Source: Methanobacterium sp. PtaU1.Bin097 (GTDB lineage Archaea; Methanobacteriota; Methanobacteria; Methanobacteriales; Methanobacteriaceae). From it: DNA of 15,294 bases. Under the pieces are notes generated by a model that had not been told where the DNA came from, did not search any database, and was given only the letters and a program-made list of their open reading frames with translations. Both the position numbers and the translations under genes were made by a program. The stretch lies in the NCBI GenBank assembly GCA_002067325.1, contig MVQY01000033.1, positions 1 through 15,294 of the forward strand, in the 5' to 3' direction. Position 1 is the first letter of the stretch. The number at the start of each line of letters is the position of its first letter. This document shows positions 13,837 to 15,294 of this stretch, piece after piece.

Positions 13837-14433
13837 CTAGATGGTTTCTTGAGTCCAGATGGGGATTTCTTTCCATTTAGCCTTGAATCCGGCCAGTGTT
13901 TTGGTTATCTGCCCCGCGTTTTGACTGTCTATAAGGAGCACTCCCTTACCAATTCGTTTGGCATGTAACTTCTCCACCAAGCCAGAGTAATATTTCTTTT
14001 TCCTCACACCCTTCTGCAGGTAGGTGGAAACACCACCGAAGAGGGCCCTGTTTAATTTGCTTCGCTCGTTCTGTTTTAAATCAGTGGTATCATAGGATAT
14101 GAGCATCTGGGACTTAAGTTCCAGATCATCTAAAGCCAGAACTACAGGATTACCTTGCAGCAGGATTCCTTCACCGGACAATGCATTTATAATCTCGGGG
14201 TTATCTTTCAACTCATCGGGTGTGAGGTGGTGCAGTCTAAACCGGTCTGTAGCCAGGTACCTGACCCACTTCATTATCTCCCTATCCTTTTTAGAATAGA
14301 TAATGGCCATATCTATTTTAGAATCCTTGGGTACCTTTTCACCAGATGCCAGAGGACCAAAAAGCACTACAGATTGTATACCTGGGAAATTCTTGATGTT
14401 TTCTGATAGTTCCACAGCAGATTCAAAGGACAT
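13837..14433 (-). CDS. Nucleotidyltransferase-fold protein with degenerate active site
   Basis: A 198-residue protein whose first 65 residues follow the minimal nucleotidyltransferase fold: SVVLFGPLASGEKVPKDSKIDMAII corresponds to the family pattern LFGSxxxG...SDxDL. Key positions are altered: Pro27 stands where the Gly-Ser serine belongs, and Lys39 replaces the first metal-binding Asp of the DxD, with only Asp41 left. The C-terminal half (about 112-165, NRALFGG through KLHAKRIGKGVLLI) is basic and resembles archaeal predicted nucleotidyltransferases (COG1708 type), possibly nucleic-acid binding. It is likely catalytically dead or altered; a regulatory or binding role is inference. The ATG start follows GGAG at seven bases. 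It is convergent with the histone gene and downstream of nth on the same strand, 176 bases away, with its own TATA-like sequence. Confidence 0.7.
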   Translation of the reverse strand: MSFESAVELSENIKNFPGIQSVVLFGPLASGEKVPKDSKIDMAIIYSKKDREIMKWVRYLATDRFRLHHLTPDELKDNPEIINALSGEGILLQGNPVVLALDDLELKSQMLISYDTTDLKQNERSKLNRALFGGVSTYLQKGVRKKKYYSGLVEKLHAKRIGKGVLLIDSQNAGQITKTLAGFKAKWKEIPIWTQETI

Positions 14434-14455
14434 TTAAGCTCCAAAAAATTATTTT

Positions 14456-14542
14456 TTGTTTATTAATATAACAAGGATTAATAAAAAGCTTACCATTTTT
14501 TAGTATCATCTCAAATAAAATGTTGTTTTATTGATATAACAA
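14456..14542. promoter_or_regulatory. Two copies of a TTGTT-n-AACAA inverted repeat upstream of the nucleotidyltransferase-fold gene
   Basis: TTGTT (14456-14460) with AACAA (14470-14474), and TTGTT (14523-14527) with AACAA (14538-14542), form two similar inverted repeats. A 16-base core (TTTATTAATATAACAA, 14459-14474; TTTATTGATATAACAA, 14527-14542) differs at one position. The proximal copy overlaps the TATA-like sequence of the - strand gene, which suits a repressor site. In such AT-rich DNA chance is possible. Confidence 0.35.
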
Positions 14543-14609
14543 CTACGTTATTTGATTGAGAATAACCTTAAAATATTTAAGAATTGTTTATAAATCCTTT
14601 AAAATTAGT

Positions 14610-15206
14610 TTATAACTCTAAATAAAATTTGCAAAGATCACTAACCGGACAGATATCATGTAAAGGATTAACAGGCCGGCAGATGGTCTGACCAAATTGC
14701 ACCATGAGATCATTTATTTCCAACCAGTACTTCCTGGGGACTAATTTTTTAAGTTCATCCTCAGTCTGCTCCGGAGTTCTGGTCTCAACCAATCCCATAC
14801 GGTTGGAAATACGATGTACATGCACATCCACACATATCGCTGGCTTCTTAAATCCGTAGACCAGCACACAGTTAGCAGTTTTCCTCCCTACACCAGGCAG
14901 GGTTAGAAGCTCTTCAATGGTGTCTGGTACCTTCCCCTCAAATTCATCCAGGAGTATCTGGGATACCTCCTTTATCCTGGCAGCTTTAACATGATAAAAA
15001 CCAGCAGAAACAATGAGTTTTTCAATATCCTCAATATCAGCCTGGGCAATCTCCTCCGGGGTTCTGAATTTAGAGAAGAGCAGAGCAGAAGCATGGTCTG
15101 TGTTTTCATCCCTGGTCCTCTGGGATAGAATCGTTCTAATCAACACCCGGAAGGGATGGCCTCCCTCAAAGCTCCTTAAAGTATACTCATCCTCCAGGGC
15201 GGTCAT
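14610..15206 (-). CDS. nth: Endonuclease III, DNA glycosylase/AP lyase
   Basis: Base-excision-repair enzyme that removes oxidised pyrimidines and cleaves the abasic site. The helix-hairpin-helix LPGVGRKTANCVL (103-115) holds the catalytic Lys109 (Lys120 in E. coli), and VDVHVHR holds Asp127 (Asp138); both are offset by the same 11 residues. The C-terminal [4Fe-4S] site, normally C-x6-C-x2-C-x5-C, reads Cys176-x6-His183-x2-Cys186-x5-Cys192, so the second cysteine is histidine (codon CAT). Length with this ATG is 198, slightly short at the N-terminus. The nearest good ribosome-binding site (AGGAG, complement of 15239-15243) lies eight bases before ATA 15230, which would give 206 residues and restore a helix (TKIDRIMTALEDEY) like that of E. 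coli Nth; ATG 15206 is 32 bases beyond it. No operon partner is visible upstream within the window. Confidence 0.93.
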   Translation of the reverse strand: MTALEDEYTLRSFEGGHPFRVLIRTILSQRTRDENTDHASALLFSKFRTPEEIAQADIEDIEKLIVSAGFYHVKAARIKEVSQILLDEFEGKVPDTIEELLTLPGVGRKTANCVLVYGFKKPAICVDVHVHRISNRMGLVETRTPEQTEDELKKLVPRKYWLEINDLMVQFGQTICRPVNPLHDICPVSDLCKFYLEL

Positions 15207-15294
15207 GATACGGTCGATCTTGGTTGGTATGGTTATATCTCCTGCAAATTGTATTCAAATTAAAAATAAAATCACGATTTTAACCTTTAACTCT

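Noticed and set aside
14459..14542. Second CRISPR remnant, because the 16-base repeat here is also spaced by 68 bases
   Set aside because: The sequence does not resemble the repeats at 1679-1842 and lacks the GGATTGAAA end; an operator-like inverted repeat fits better.

Overview
The window looks like chromosomal DNA of a methanogen of the order Methanobacteriales, most likely a mesophilic Methanobacterium-type organism. The evidence is an HMf-type archaeal histone, two secreted proteins with pseudomurein-binding repeats (pseudomurein is the wall polymer of this order), an archaea-specific RecJ-like protein with DnaJ-type zinc fingers, GGTGAT/GGAGGTGA ribosome-binding sites, AT-rich TATA promoters, and a CRISPR remnant whose repeats resemble those I recall from Methanothermobacter. 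Genes are compact and intergenic DNA is very AT-rich.

Layout. 193-1515 (-): a nicotinamide phosphoribosyltransferase (NAD salvage). 1679-1842: a decayed three-repeat CRISPR array without cas genes. 1876-2364 (-) and 2502-3869 (+): a divergent pair, a small DUF1453/CcdC-like membrane protein and a 14-helix MFS exporter, sharing a promoter region with a symmetric GTCCATA element at each TATA box. 4149-5444 (+) and 5879-7156 (-): two convergent paralogues, each a signal peptide, a class-I-amidotransferase-like (BPL_N) domain with a Cys-His-Glu triad, and C-terminal pseudomurein-binding repeats. 7356-8345 (+): a rubrerythrin-desulfoferrodoxin operon for peroxide and superoxide reduction, closed by a hairpin/T-tract terminator. 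8603-9091 (+): a small helical lipoprotein. 9204-11381 (+): the COG1107 RecJ-like phosphoesterase. 11468-13061 (-): PRC-barrel protein, Hsp20 chaperone with an LEA-like 11-residue repeat arm, and a second PRC-barrel protein. 13560-13757 (+): a histone with an unusually short C-terminus. 13837-14433 (-): a nucleotidyltransferase-fold protein with a degraded active site. 14610-15206 (-): endonuclease III with His in place of one Fe-S cysteine.

Several genes fit an oxygen/desiccation/DNA-damage theme (rubrerythrin, desulfoferrodoxin, LEA-like Hsp20, endonuclease III, RecJ-like protein), but they sit in separate transcription units, so a common regulon is only inference. The most notable points are the LEA-like/Hsp20 fusion bracketed by paralogous PRC-barrel genes, the pair of wall-anchored amidotransferase-like enzymes, the CRISPR relic, the Cys-to-His change in the Fe-S site of endonuclease III, and three genes whose best Shine-Dalgarno sequence points to a near-cognate rather than an AUG/GUG/UUG start.
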